Source: Streptomyces umbrinus (GTDB taxonomy: Bacteria; Actinomycetota; Actinomycetes; Streptomycetales; Streptomycetaceae). From it: a stretch of DNA of 64,000 bases. The stretch is taken from contig NZ_JAUSZI010000002.1 in assembly GCF_030817415.1 (NCBI RefSeq), positions 10,143,501 through 10,207,500 of the forward strand, written 5' to 3'. Positions 1-9,678 of this stretch are shown here, in pieces. Numbering within the stretch: the first letter of the stretch is position 1; every line of letters begins with the position of its first letter. The position numbers and the translations under genes are program-made. The notes beneath the pieces are model-generated. The model worked only from the letters and a program-made list of their open reading frames with translations, did not search any database and was not told the DNA's origin.

Positions 1-10
1 CTCAATGGGT

Positions 11-643
11 TCACGGAACCCTCCCGGCGTTCAGTGCCTCAGGGCGGGAGAGTGTGGCTCGGCGGGCCCCGTCGATGACCGCGGCGAGAAGGCGGTCTGG
101 ATCGTCGTCGATCAGAACCAGATCGTGAGGGCTCGCGTCGGCAGGAATGCCCAGGAGCCCGGCCTCGGCCGCTGTGTGAAGGACGTGCAGGAGAGAACGG
201 AACCGGCCCGCGGTGGCGAGGACTCCCAGAGTGCGGCGTCGGCTGTCGAGAGTGGTCGCTGCCCACGCCGTGGCCAGCTCGTCCAGGGTGGCGATGTTGC
301 CTGGCAGTATCAGGAACGCATCGGCCAACGCCCGCATCCGGCTGGTTCGGCGTTCCGGGTCGGCCACCACCTGAAGTTCACTGAGACCGGTGTGGGCCAG
401 CCCGCGAGCGTGGAGGGTGCGGGAGATGACGCCAGTGACCTGGCCCCCGGCGTCCAGGGCGGCGGAGGCCATCGCGCCCATGAGACCGAGGCTGCCGCCT
501 CCGTACACCAGTTGAATGCCATGTTCGGCCAGGCCACGCCCGATCGTTTCAGCGGTCTGAAGGCAGGACGGCCCGGTGCCCGCGTCGGCGCAGAACACCG
601 CGATATTCAGCGTGTGTTGGCGAGTCTGGGCTGGCTGGTTCAT
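11..643 (-). CDS. LOG family (lysine decarboxylase-like) nucleotide phosphoribohydrolase-like protein
   Basis: About 210 residues. Seen: a Rossmann-type start (NIAVFCADAGTG), the YGGGSLGLMG phosphate loop near residue 50, an RRTSRM segment and PGNIATLDEL near residue 115. Family knowledge: LOG enzymes hydrolyse nucleoside 5'-monophosphates to free base and ribose 5-phosphate, using an R and the E of PGGxGTxxE. Here that signature is degenerate (second G to N, GT to AT) while the E is kept, so activity is uncertain. The ATG at 643 overlaps the stop of the upstream small gene as ATGA, which decides the start; a GTG at 652 behind GGAG is the alternative. It is the last gene of a three-gene minus-strand operon with a PLP decarboxylase, so it may act on a nucleotide-related metabolite (inference). 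Confidence 0.8.
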   Translation of the reverse strand: MNQPAQTRQHTLNIAVFCADAGTGPSCLQTAETIGRGLAEHGIQLVYGGGSLGLMGAMASAALDAGGQVTGVISRTLHARGLAHTGLSELQVVADPERRTSRMRALADAFLILPGNIATLDELATAWAATTLDSRRRTLGVLATAGRFRSLLHVLHTAAEAGLLGIPADASPHDLVLIDDDPDRLLAAVIDGARRATLSRPEALNAGRVP

Positions 644-813
644 GACGTGCACAGCTCGATCTCCTTAGCCATCGGGGTGAGCAGGGGCAGAGCCTCGGCG
701 CGGTGGTGCCGCCCGGGGCCACCGCGCGGTCCGACGAGTTCGGCTGGAGTGATGCCGTGTTTGGTCTGGTCGGCCTTCGAAGCGAGGACAGGTTCCATTG
801 CTCCCTGGGTCAT
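640..813 (-). CDS. Small 57-residue protein between decarboxylase and LOG gene
   Basis: A 57-codon frame overlapping both neighbours: its ATG (813) overlaps the decarboxylase stop as ATGA, and its TGA (640-642) overlaps the LOG ATG as ATGA. Double translational coupling and G/C-rich third positions make it a real gene despite its size. The peptide begins MTQGAMEPVLASK, has a central HGITPAELVGPRGG stretch and ends EIELCTS. No transmembrane segment or signal peptide is visible. I do not recognise the family. It could be a small accessory subunit or a precursor-type peptide of the operon; the sequence does not distinguish these. Confidence 0.7.
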   Translation of the reverse strand: MTQGAMEPVLASKADQTKHGITPAELVGPRGGPGRHHRAEALPLLTPMAKEIELCTS

Positions 814-2630
814 GGGGTCACCTGCTCGGGAGGGAAATGCATCCGATAGGCGGCCCGCTGGTCGTCGCTCTCTGCGAAGTGGTGGTCGCTGCGGACCATG
901 CGACGTACAGCGATCAGCGGGCGGGGGGCGCGGTTGACCGGGAAGGCAGGGCTGTGTGCCGCCGGGGCGTCGCAGTCCGGGTGGAGCTGGCCGATCATCA
1001 GGCCCCGTTGCATGACCGCCACTTTGACCGCCGCGTGGGCGGCGTCCAGGAGGTGCCCTTGGTCTTTGGTGAGCGGGTCCAGGAGCACGATCAGGGCGCG
1101 CAGATGCTCGGGTCCCTCGGGCCAGGCGTGGGCTTCGTACTGGTCAACGGCCGCGAGCACGACGCCGCCAAGTTCATCAACGGCGCGGTCGGAGGTAGGC
1201 GTCCAGTTCGCGGAGACGATGTGGACCAGGCCCGCCCGTTGGGCGGGCACGACGTATGGACAGACTGCGCCAGAGCGCCCGAGCTGTGGGTGGGGCCGGC
1301 TGACGTAGTCGGCGATCCAGGTTTCGACCGCGGCCTTGGCGGAGCGGTTCGGAGTATCAAAACGGAGGTCGAGTGGAAGCGACAGGTCTGCGACCAGGGC
1401 ATCGACTGCTGCCCGGGTGACGTGGCCGACGGCCACCATGTGCGCACGCCGGCCCTCACAGGCCAGATGCCACCGGTCCACCACACGGTCCGCCGGCCGG
1501 TCGAAGGTGACCGTCAGCGAATCACGCGCACGCTCCGGGGTCGCGCCGACCCGCTCCAACTGTTCGGCGGCGTAGGCGGCGGTGTCCAGGCAGGACTGCA
1601 CCCTGGCACGCATGCCCTCGTGTCCCAGCCTGCGCAACGCTGCCCACATCAGCAGGACAGCGAGGCCCGAACGCGAGCATCCCCAGGTTCGGTCGGTGGC
1701 CGCGACGTACTCGGCCGCCACGGTGGCCTCGGGCATCACCTCGGGACGGGCCAGGAAGACGCCCGCCGGAACGGGCAGGCCGAGCAGTTTGTGCCCGGAT
1801 ACCGAGATCGAGTCAGCACCGTGGGCGAAACTCCACGACGGCTCGGAGGGTGCATGCGCGGCCACAGGCCCACCCAGCGCGGCATCCACATGGACGTAGA
1901 CCTCACCAGCCGCGCCCGCCGCCCGCCGCAGCAGCGCCGTGTCATCCCAGCCACCGCGGAACGTCGTCCCTGCGGTGGCCACGACAATTGCGCCCGGGTC
2001 GCGTCGTTTGAGGCGCCGTCGGACCGAGCGGTGCACGATGGCGCGCATCTCGAGATGGCTGGGATCCATCGACCCGTCCGCCAGTGTCTGCACGGTGAGC
2101 AGCTTCATCCGTAGACGGTCGGTGACTTTGCAGAGGGTGTAGTGGGCTTCACTGCTGGCGTAGACCACCGCATCGGGCAGCCTGTCGCGGGCCAGTTCCA
2201 GGCCCCGTTCCAGTCCTTCGGTTCCGCCACTGGTGACGTATCCGTACACGTCGTCCGGGTCGCTGGCGGACGCAGTCTCGGCGAAGAACCTGACGACGGC
2301 CTGTTCGTAGGCCTTCGCGTGCACGCCGCTGGCGTCGGGTTGCGAGGGATCACCGACATTGTTGACGAGCACGTCCAGCAACGGCGCGAGTTCCCGGTGG
2401 GAGAAGTCGAGGGAGCCGGGAAACCCGAGCACTCTCGGCTGTTCGCGACGCAGCTCCTCGATCCATGTCAGCAGACCGCGGGTGTCCGCGACCTTGTCAT
2501 GAGCCTGGTGCCCGATCCTCAGACGCGGATCTGCTCCGGTGTGCGGCATCACGGCCCCGGCGGAACCCGAAACAGGCGTGCCCAGCACGGCATCGGAAGT
2601 CGGTGGCGCGGGCGAGAGGCTGCTGGACAT
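810..2630 (-). CDS. PLP-dependent group II-type (histidine decarboxylase-like) enzyme with C-terminal DUF6875-like domain
   Basis: About 606 residues from the ATG at 2630, which has GGAG 7 nt upstream; the frame is open further upstream but without a site. Residues ~35-420 form a fold-type I PLP decarboxylase: TSGGTEG near 133 (phosphate binding), HVDAALGG with the PLP-nitrogen Asp near 249, and SVSGHKLLG with the Schiff-base Lys near 281. The pattern is closest to pyridoxal-dependent histidine decarboxylases. Residues ~425-600 (RSGAVCPYVVPAQRAGLV onwards) are an extra domain resembling DUF6875, function unknown. The gene leads the operon with the 57-residue protein and LOG gene. The substrate cannot be read; an amino acid with release of CO2 is expected. 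Confidence 0.8.
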   Translation of the reverse strand: MSSSLSPAPPTSDAVLGTPVSGSAGAVMPHTGADPRLRIGHQAHDKVADTRGLLTWIEELRREQPRVLGFPGSLDFSHRELAPLLDVLVNNVGDPSQPDASGVHAKAYEQAVVRFFAETASASDPDDVYGYVTSGGTEGLERGLELARDRLPDAVVYASSEAHYTLCKVTDRLRMKLLTVQTLADGSMDPSHLEMRAIVHRSVRRRLKRRDPGAIVVATAGTTFRGGWDDTALLRRAAGAAGEVYVHVDAALGGPVAAHAPSEPSWSFAHGADSISVSGHKLLGLPVPAGVFLARPEVMPEATVAAEYVAATDRTWGCSRSGLAVLLMWAALRRLGHEGMRARVQSCLDTAAYAAEQLERVGATPERARDSLTVTFDRPADRVVDRWHLACEGRRAHMVAVGHVTRAAVDALVADLSLPLDLRFDTPNRSAKAAVETWIADYVSRPHPQLGRSGAVCPYVVPAQRAGLVHIVSANWTPTSDRAVDELGGVVLAAVDQYEAHAWPEGPEHLRALIVLLDPLTKDQGHLLDAAHAAVKVAVMQRGLMIGQLHPDCDAPAAHSPAFPVNRAPRPLIAVRRMVRSDHHFAESDDQRAAYRMHFPPEQVTP

Positions 2631-2809
2631 GCGAACTCCAGGTGCACTGTGCGAGGTGAGGAGGTACGAGGTCGTCAGGCGTACGGGTCGCTGTTCGGAA
2701 CAAGAAGGATTTGTCGCCGGCACGAATGTGGTCTTCGGACCGGCGGGCGGGGAGAAGTGCATCAGGCGCCCGACCGCTCAGACAGTTGCCGATCGCCGGG
2801 CTGTGCACG

Positions 2810-3214
2810 CTAGGCGGTGAAGACGTGCATGCCGCTGCAGTCCAGGGGCCTGGTGCCGACCTTCACCTTGCAGACGCGGATTTTGTAGCTCCGTCCGTCG
2901 CGCAGGTCGTACTTGCTGTTGTCGACGGAGGAGCAGCGCCCGTTGTCGTGGTTGTCAGCGACCTGGTAGACGAGGCTTTCCCACTGGTTGTTGGTGATGA
3001 TCTGGACCAGCGCCTTGTACCCGTCGGTGCGGATATCGCAGGCCGTGGTGACGTCGTTCTTCGCCTTGAAGTAGCCCTTGGCGCCACTCGGGTTGTCTCG
3101 GCTGTACCACCAGCCGGAGTTGGCAGCGGAAGCCGGGCTGGTCGCTGTAACGACGATCAGTCCGCCCAGGGCCACGGCGGACGCCGTGCGCTTGGCAAGG
3201 CTGGCGATGTCCAT
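2810..3214 (-). CDS. Small secreted protein with Sec signal peptide
   Basis: 134 residues. The N-terminus has basic residues (LAKR), a hydrophobic core (VALGGLIVVTAT) and an SPASAANS cleavage region, a typical Sec signal peptide ending near residue 30. The mature ~104 residues contain four Cys (DVTTACDIR, GRCSSVD, RVCKVK, LDCSGM), compatible with two disulfides, and several W/Y. This resembles small exported Streptomyces proteins of unknown function. Function is not assigned. Confidence 0.75.
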   Translation of the reverse strand: MDIASLAKRTASAVALGGLIVVTATSPASAANSGWWYSRDNPSGAKGYFKAKNDVTTACDIRTDGYKALVQIITNNQWESLVYQVADNHDNGRCSSVDNSKYDLRDGRSYKIRVCKVKVGTRPLDCSGMHVFTA

Positions 3215-4793
3215 CAGGGCTCTTTCTGTTCGGTGGGACGTGACGAGGCCGCTTCGCTGGCGTCAGGTGCGGTTCCAGGCGCGACGGACGTGCTGGTTGA
3301 GGCCGGTGTGCAGCGCGCGAAGGCTCGATCCGTTCGATCACGGCTTCGGTCTGGCGGCGGAAAAGCGTGATGACCGCAGAGGGAAGTGCAGGTCTGAAGG
3401 CGTCTAGGACGTTGCGAGCGACCAGGGTGACTCAGCGGAGCCCACCTGGCTGGTGGCGACCGGTGCGGCGGTGCGGTTGGGTTGGCCCGCGCGTGAGGGT
3501 TTCGGCCGGGGGCGGGCAGGATGGTGGGCACGGGCGTTCCGGAAACGGGATAGGTGTTCCTTGGTGCGACCACGGCGTCTGTGCCTTGCCGGGCGGTGAG
3601 GTGGCTGGGGGTGCTGACGGGGGCGACGGCACCCCCAGCCGCAGCCGAGCCGCTCGGGGGGTGAGCGTCGGCCGTTCCAATAGGGGCAGAACGGTCCGGA
3701 TCTCGGCTGGTCCGACCGGGTCAGGGCCGGTCGGAGTCTGGGTCAGCGCGTGCGGCGCGCTAGGAGCTGCTGCTGGGAGGCCATGCGCTCCGGCCGCGCG
3801 CCACTCGTTGGGGGGAGTCCGCAGCTTCCCTTAGCGGGAGCCGACCGCGGTGCGCTGTGCCGCGGTGACGCGAACGCGACGTCCAGCCCGAACGGTTGCT
3901 AGCCACCAGTCCAGACGGCACCGTGGTGTTGTGGTCTGCGCGGTGAGGACCAGCTGCTGATGTGAACGCCGTGTTGGGACGGCGTGACCGGAGACGGCGC
4001 CGGCACAGGGTCCTGTGGAAGTGCATCAATTCACCCCGCTGGAAATCGGGGGCCCGGCGCTCGAAGGCTTCCCAGTCTTCACCGCTGTTCCAGCGGCGGG
4101 CACTGATCTGTCCTGAACTCCGCCCGCGCTCAACACGCGGGTGGCCCCAGTGGATTACTGAGTCTGCTGGTGCTGACTCTGCCGAGAGTCGTTGTGTCCA
4201 GTCCCTGGCAGGCCTGGTCTTGCTGGTGAGCGCGGGCAGCCGGGGTTTTCTGTCGTGCAGTCCCCCGGTGCCGTCTGCGGTTGAAGCCGCGTGCGGAACC
4301 GAGCCATCAAGTCGGGCAAGCCGACAGGTGTCGTACTCCGCCCCCTGCGTGCGCTGCCCGTCCGGGCCGCTTTCGAGAACACCCCCGCGGCTCTGGCACT
4401 ACTGCCTCGGTTTCGGTGCAGCTGGCTGTGCTTGCATGAGGTAACGCTATGCGTGCAGCTAGGCCGTCACCACGGCACGTCTGCACCAACTGAGCTGCAT
4501 CACCTTTCTGTTGTGCACCGCCGCTTTGTGTCGCACATGACAGGTGCACATTCGCTCAGCTACGCCTTTCGTATCTGCACACATGAACTTCCCTGCCGCA
4601 AAACGCCCTTACGGGATAGCCCGGCTAAATGTGTTGGCGTACACCTTGAGGTGGACCTGGAAAGATTTCCGTGAAGCGGGAGTGTGCCAGGGCCCTTGAA
4701 GTGCCCAAGTAGGTACACGCGAACATGCTCACCGCGTCGCACACCATGACCATCCAGAGCCCTGCCTTGGCCGGCGATGCCAGGCCAGCCGTT
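3215..4793. other. 1.6 kb stretch without a convincing gene
   Basis: Frames here are short, low in complexity and do not show coherent protein features on either strand. The segment from about 4440 to 4700 looks visibly richer in A/T than its surroundings. No tRNA-like fold, IS end or long inverted repeat was recognised. It may be decayed DNA. Confidence 0.5.
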
Positions 4794-5426
4794 CTACGCC
4801 ACCGGCGGTATGGGCGGTGCTGGAAGGTCGACAACGCGAGCGAGGGCGGCTGTGACGAGAGCGCAGTGGCCAGGCAGGTGCCGGGAGGCCCAATCGGCTG
4901 CCAGCGTCAGGAAGTCGGCCAGGTCGCGCTCGGCACCGGCGAGTAGGTTGCAGAGCTCGGCGACGGACAGCTCAATCACCGGGCTGTCGCTCTGCTCGGC
5001 GTTGACAGTGAGCCGGACAGTGTCGCCGAAGCGCTCCGCAACCGGTGACACGGGGTCGTGGCCGAAACCGAGCAGGCTGCCGTTGTCGATGAACTCGTGC
5101 CAGTCGCGCCAGTCCTCCAGTCCGTCGCAGCAGCCAGGCAGGAAGGTGACGCCTGTGGAGTTGTCGGTGACCCTCAGGCCGCCGGCGGCGAAGAGGTTGT
5201 CGAAGGTCAGCAGTCCGTGAAGGAACGAGTCAAGTGCGTCGGCCGGACGAGGCGGGCGGTCGCCGTCGGGGTCGATGTCATTGCAGCTGGCGACGCGCAT
5301 CACCGCCGACCCGACCTCAGCGGGTGAGAGCTCACCGCTGAGAGGCAGAAAGCCAGACGACTCGACCTCGGCGACAGGCCAGAGGGCGAAGCCGTCAGGC
5401 GCGTATACCTCCAAGACAGGCTGCAT
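4794..5426 (-). CDS. Hypothetical acidic protein
   Basis: About 210 residues from the ATG at 5426; AGGA lies 8 nt upstream, which favours it over the ATG at 5435. The protein is acidic and rich in D/E, L and V, with segments VLEVYAPDGFALWPVAEVESSGFLPLSGEL in pieces at the start, DSFLHGLLTFDNLFAAGG mid-protein and WRDWHEFIDNGSLLG near residue 115. No catalytic motif or membrane segment is visible. Its shape recalls soluble Streptomyces proteins related to immunity or surface-exclusion families, but I do not recognise it. It is isolated from neighbours. Confidence 0.6.
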   Translation of the reverse strand: MQPVLEVYAPDGFALWPVAEVESSGFLPLSGELSPAEVGSAVMRVASCNDIDPDGDRPPRPADALDSFLHGLLTFDNLFAAGGLRVTDNSTGVTFLPGCCDGLEDWRDWHEFIDNGSLLGFGHDPVSPVAERFGDTVRLTVNAEQSDSPVIELSVAELCNLLAGAERDLADFLTLAADWASRHLPGHCALVTAALARVVDLPAPPIPPVA

Positions 5427-5953
5427 CACGATCATCCTGCGGAGTGTTCCGCATCCCCCGCCCGCGGCACCTCCCAATTACGCCGAGCACCCTCAGGTCC
5501 GCCAAGGAAGCTGAGCACTTTCGGTTGAACCGTCCTGGCCAGCCAGGGGTGTACGCCGACAAAATGCGGCAAGCCTTCGCGTACGCCACGCGGTTGGGAG
5601 TAAATTCGCATGCAGTTGCGGTGCAAAGAACTGTTGCCACGCCAGCAGTGCAGATTCGGGATTTCGGAATGCTTCGAGATCGCCGTGGCCAGAGCGCCAG
5701 AGCGCCAGAGCCCTGGGAGACGTTCGGGTACTCCGAGCCGCTCGCTCCAATGCGGGCGTCCGCGCCGACCTCGAAGGGAATGGCTAGCGCTTATCACCGC
5801 GTGGTCCAGGTCAACCGAGATACCCGTCATGCGCGGGCTTCGCTACCAGTCGCGTCGCCGCCCCGAGTGCGATTGGACGACGGGGCGGGGTGACCGCGTA
5901 CGGGATGCGGCTTTTCCGGGCAGACCAAGGTCAAGCGTTGGTTCGGGTATTCC
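5427..5953. other. Intergenic region without a recognised gene
   Basis: Lies upstream of the hypothetical gene and downstream of the PucR-like regulator gene, both on the minus strand. Overlapping short frames occur but none has consistent codon use. No clear hairpin was found. Confidence 0.4.
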
Positions 5954-7864
5954 TCAAGCCGCCCGCAATGCCGCACAGCTGTCCGTGATTTCGGGACGTC
6001 CGGTCTCAATGTGGAGGGCGAACAGCAGATCGCGCAGTCCGGCCATCGACGCCAGATCGCGGGACATGTGCTCCTCAACGGCCCTGAGGTGCGAGCGGAC
6101 CGTGACCTCGGAAAGCTCTAGGGCTCGGGCAGTGGATTCGATGTGGGTGTCATGCGACAACCAGGACTGCGCGGTGGCGAGGAGAGCCCGCCGGTCATCG
6201 CGGGCGGTGCGCAGCAGGATACTCGCCCAGGCCGCTATCGGCGGAGCCGCGAGGAGCGAGGGCAGCGTCGGGGCCACGGGCGGGGTAAGAGTCTCGGAGC
6301 GCTCGGGGGCGTCTCGCTGAGTGACGAGCTCGAGGGCCAGGCCGACGGCCACGCGGTTGGTGACTTTGCTCAGGTCCAGTTGGAGCAGGTCCGCGGCGCG
6401 GGCTACACGCCGGGTAACCGTGTTGCGATGCAGTGAGAGTCGGCGCGCCGCCACGGTGTAGGGGTAGGCGAGTGCGGCAGGCAGCGCCTCGCGGAGGGGG
6501 ATCCACTGCTCTGCCTTGTGCATGAGGGGGTGGAGGAGGCTGTGCGCCCACTGCTGGGATTCGTCTTCCGGGAGAAGACTGACCAGGTCGGTATTCTGGG
6601 CGGACAGCGCGACGCTGTCAGGTTGGTGTGTGGCGAACCTCTGGGCCGTCAGCGCTTCATCTACGGCGTCAGCTACCAGCGAAAGCGAGTAGATGCCGCT
6701 GCCTCCCAGCGATATGCCCTGTCCAAGACCCGCGACAACCCGCACCAGGTCGCCGGCAACGCTGGTCTCCACCATGCGATCCGGGCGAACGGGATTGACA
6801 ATCAGGACACGGCCAGCGTGACGTGGATCGGCAACAACGAGTGCACGTCCCTTGACAGCTGCGTGACACCTTCGCACCACGGCATCACGCAGCGCGGCAG
6901 TGGTCTCGAGGATGTAAGCGCGAGCTGTGTCCGGGTCGAGGAGTCCGGGGGTGAGTGTGGCCATGACCCTTCGGGCCTTGGCGGGCTCACCCGCCAGCAG
7001 CAGTTCCGCCGCCGCCATGCGGGCAGCATGCGAAGCCTCGCTGGTAACCCGAAATTCGCGGCGTGCCTGATCCACCAAGCCAAGGATCTTCGCGCCATGA
7101 CGCAGCAATCGCCGTTCAGCCTCGTCGAACGGTGTCCGTCTCGCGACCGCGAGAACGGTGTCGGCTCCCGTCGCCGGGGCCAGGGAGATGAGGTGGGTGT
7201 GCGCAGCCGACGGACCGTCGTAGCCTGCGCCGTCCACCGACTGACGGATAATGGCGTGAGCAAGGTGCTCTGCTGCAGTGGCAGGCGAGGCCGCGAGGAC
7301 GCGCTCCGACTCGCTGACCATGACCTGAGCGTCCAGGGTCTGGGCCAGCCAGTCTGCGATGCGCTCCATCGCCTTCGTGTCCGCAAGTTGTGCGGGCAAC
7401 TGCTGTATGAGCATGTTGAGCTGGGCAGCCCGGTGTTCGGCGCGCGCCAGGAGGTCGTTGTGGATCGCTTCATGTAGGTCCAGCCATCTCTCCGGTGCTG
7501 CCGTCGTTGTCATGAGGGGGATCGCGAGCTCGTCGGACAGGTCACGCAGCGGTTGCGGGAACGGCTGGTGCGCGCCGGATTGGCCTGTGATCACGATGGC
7601 CGCGCACCGCTGCAAAGCCATCTGACGCAGAAGAGTTTCAAGGGCATCTGCTATCTGGCCACGGAGACGGAACGGCGTTCGGCCCGTGACCAGTACGAGA
7701 GTGCCGACCTGAAGCGGGCACTGGCGGCCTTCCAAGAGCTGCGTCAGCGACAGGGTGGCCAGCCCGGTCACTGTCGTCTTGTGGTAGCCCGCCGGATTCT
7801 GCGGCCAGGCGAACGTCAGTCCGAGGTCGGGCTTGTCGGCAGGCAACGAGCCGAGCGTTGGCAT
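5954..7864 (-). CDS. PucR-like transcriptional regulator with two C-terminal HTH motifs
   Basis: About 636 residues. The start is the ATG at 7864 (MPTLGSLPADKPDLGLTF), 3 nt after a strong GAGGAGAGG-like site. Residues ~1-150 resemble the N-terminal sensory domain of PucR-type activators. A helical segment (AEHRAAQLNMLIQQLP) and a GAF-like middle follow. Two helix-turn-helix units are visible near the end: AARRLSLHRNTVTRRVARAADLL and TARALELSEVTVRSHLRAVEEHM. PucR proteins regulate catabolic or secondary genes. The gene is divergent from the XRE/methyltransferase/PucR set that starts 970 bp away and has a relative there, so the two may cross-regulate (inference). Confidence 0.75.
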   Translation of the reverse strand: MPTLGSLPADKPDLGLTFAWPQNPAGYHKTTVTGLATLSLTQLLEGRQCPLQVGTLVLVTGRTPFRLRGQIADALETLLRQMALQRCAAIVITGQSGAHQPFPQPLRDLSDELAIPLMTTTAAPERWLDLHEAIHNDLLARAEHRAAQLNMLIQQLPAQLADTKAMERIADWLAQTLDAQVMVSESERVLAASPATAAEHLAHAIIRQSVDGAGYDGPSAAHTHLISLAPATGADTVLAVARRTPFDEAERRLLRHGAKILGLVDQARREFRVTSEASHAARMAAAELLLAGEPAKARRVMATLTPGLLDPDTARAYILETTAALRDAVVRRCHAAVKGRALVVADPRHAGRVLIVNPVRPDRMVETSVAGDLVRVVAGLGQGISLGGSGIYSLSLVADAVDEALTAQRFATHQPDSVALSAQNTDLVSLLPEDESQQWAHSLLHPLMHKAEQWIPLREALPAALAYPYTVAARRLSLHRNTVTRRVARAADLLQLDLSKVTNRVAVGLALELVTQRDAPERSETLTPPVAPTLPSLLAAPPIAAWASILLRTARDDRRALLATAQSWLSHDTHIESTARALELSEVTVRSHLRAVEEHMSRDLASMAGLRDLLFALHIETGRPEITDSCAALRAA

Positions 7865-8832
7865 TTTCCTCTCCTCGGTACTGCTCGGCCGTGCGACGGC
7901 GAGCCCGCTGATAGACAGGGTGTACTTAGTTGCAGCGCCGCCAGAAGGCTGGCTTCCACCCTTGCAGGAACAGACCTTCAGTTGGCGGCATCCACATCTG
8001 CCGGACACAAAAGGACGCACACTGAGCGCGACGGGCGCCTCGTGCACATTCTTCCCGTCTCGTGAGCCTGACGTGAGTCGACGAAGTCGCCAGCGGCGGC
8101 AGCCATCAGATCTTCATACAACCCGTCTAAAGTGTCAACGAACGCAGACGTTTTTGGGCTCGCGTGTCTCCTGCGGCCTCTGTGACGCAACGTTCGAAGG
8201 GGCTGTGCTGGTGCGCCGACTGGCCCACCAGCAGAAGTGGGCGGCGCGGTGTGGTATGCACGGCGAGCCTTCCCGCGGTCAGGGATCAGCTGTGACGGGA
8301 CTGAGGCCAGCGGCCACTGAGCGCTGCGGACGCGCAGGGACGACCCTGGGGGCGCTGACCTGGGCTGTCGGCTGCGCACCCCTGGATGGTGCGCAGCCGA
8401 CAGCCGCAGGCGCATGGTGGCCGCACGGCACTGGCGCGGCGCTGGCCGTGGTGGACCAGCGATCCCACTCGGTGGCCGACACGTGTGTGTGGGGCCGGCG
8501 GCGGTGCTGGCGCGCAGAAGCCGGACCAGGTCGAAGCGCTGGTAGTTGATCTCGTCGGCAGGCACACCGAACGGGTCACGTCTGTCCATGCGTCCTCCCG
8601 ATCCTGCTCCCACAGGCGTCGGCCGCCCCCGACTTGCTACCAGCCCGGTGCGACGCCACGACTGTGAACGGAGCTCCCGTCGGCGGCCGACCGCGATCTC
8701 GCGGCTTGCCGTCAGTCGCAACTGTGTGTCGGCTGAGGCGGGTTGGACATACTCAAAGGGTTGTGAACGAAGATTGCAAGATGCAGAGTTTGCAGTAACA
8801 GCAGGTTGTAGAAAGTGCCGGGAGGGGTTTCT
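7865..8832. other. Long divergent intergenic region
   Basis: About 970 bp between the divergent PucR-like and XRE-DUF5753 genes. No coding frame here is convincing. It contains a perfect 18-bp hairpin at 8363-8405 and otherwise unannotated sequence that should hold both promoters. Confidence 0.5.
8363..8405. repeat. Perfect 18-bp inverted repeat with 7-nt loop
   Basis: Arms GGCTGTCGGCTGCGCACC (8363-8380) and GGTGCGCAGCCGACAGCC (8388-8405) are exact reverse complements around a 7-nt loop. No T-run follows, so it is not a standard intrinsic terminator, though GC-only hairpins do terminate in Streptomyces. It lies between divergent genes, so a regulatory or recombination role is also possible. 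Confidence 0.8.
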
Positions 8833-9678
8833 GTGGCTCGCGAGAGGTCTGGCAGGACCGTCGCGCATCTCGTTCTGGCCACCCGGCTCAAAACGTTGCG
8901 TGAGGCGGCAGGAATGTCCCGAGGCGAGGCCGCCAATGCACTCGGGGCCCACACCGCAACTGTCCGCCGCATCGAGCAGGCCGAGACCTCCCTGGATGAG
9001 GGTCAGGTCCATGCCCTGCTCACGGCGTACGGCGCGGGCACTGCCGAAATCGAAGCGTTCCTCGGAGAACTCGCGGCCGCCAACCTCCCGGGGTGGTGGC
9101 ATCCGTGGCGGTCCGTCATGGACCCATGGCAGCTGGACCTCATGAGCGTGGAATCCGCAGCCCGGATCATCCGCGTGTGGGAGCCGGCACTTGTTCCTGC
9201 CCTGCTGCGTACACCGTCCTATGCACGCGCCGTCGACAGCATCCGCAGACCCGACCTGTCCCCTGCGGACAAGGACCGGCGCACTGAGCTGCTCATGGAA
9301 CGCCAGAAGCGGTTGCGTCAGCAGAACACGAGCATCTGGGCCATCATGTCCGCCGCGGCGCTGCATACGTTCGTAGGCAACGAGGATGTGATGGTCGAGC
9401 AGCGGCAGGCACTGAGGACCGCCCTGGCACGCCCCGATGTGACCTTGCAGATTCACCCTCTGGGCGGTCGTTGCCACCCCATGACCGGCATGCCGACCGT
9501 GTCCCTGTACCGGGTTGACGTGCCGGAGATCCCCGACCACGTGGTCCGTGAAGGAGATCTGCACGGAAGTGCTGACGTCTCGAGCAGCCTGCACGCGGTG
9601 TCGGCGTATCACTTGTTGATGGACCACACCTGCGTCATCGCGCCCCATCCAAACGAATCGAAGGACGTACTGACATGA
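8833..9678 (+). CDS. XRE-family regulator with DUF5753 (Scr1-type)
   Basis: About 281 residues from the GTG at 8833, placed 7 nt after GGGAGGGG; the frame opens 18 nt earlier but that start would overlap the ribosome binding site. Residues ~15-75 are an XRE helix-turn-helix (LREAAGMSRGEAANALGAHTATVRRIE). The rest matches DUF5753: W-rich VMDPWQ region, EPALVPALLRTPSYARA, and HPLGGRCHPMTGMPTVSL. In Streptomyces such regulators usually sit next to a small DUF397 protein; here the partner is instead a PF04672 methyltransferase, whose ATG overlaps this stop as ATGA. It probably controls its own operon. Confidence 0.85.
   Translation: MARERSGRTVAHLVLATRLKTLREAAGMSRGEAANALGAHTATVRRIEQAETSLDEGQVHALLTAYGAGTAEIEAFLGELAAANLPGWWHPWRSVMDPWQLDLMSVESAARIIRVWEPALVPALLRTPSYARAVDSIRRPDLSPADKDRRTELLMERQKRLRQQNTSIWAIMSAAALHTFVGNEDVMVEQRQALRTALARPDVTLQIHPLGGRCHPMTGMPTVSLYRVDVPEIPDHVVREGDLHGSADVSSSLHAVSAYHLLMDHTCVIAPHPNESKDVLT

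Noticed and set aside
7978..9648. 556-codon minus-strand frame across the divergent region and XRE gene
   Set aside because: Antisense to the well-supported XRE-DUF5753 gene and without recognisable domains.
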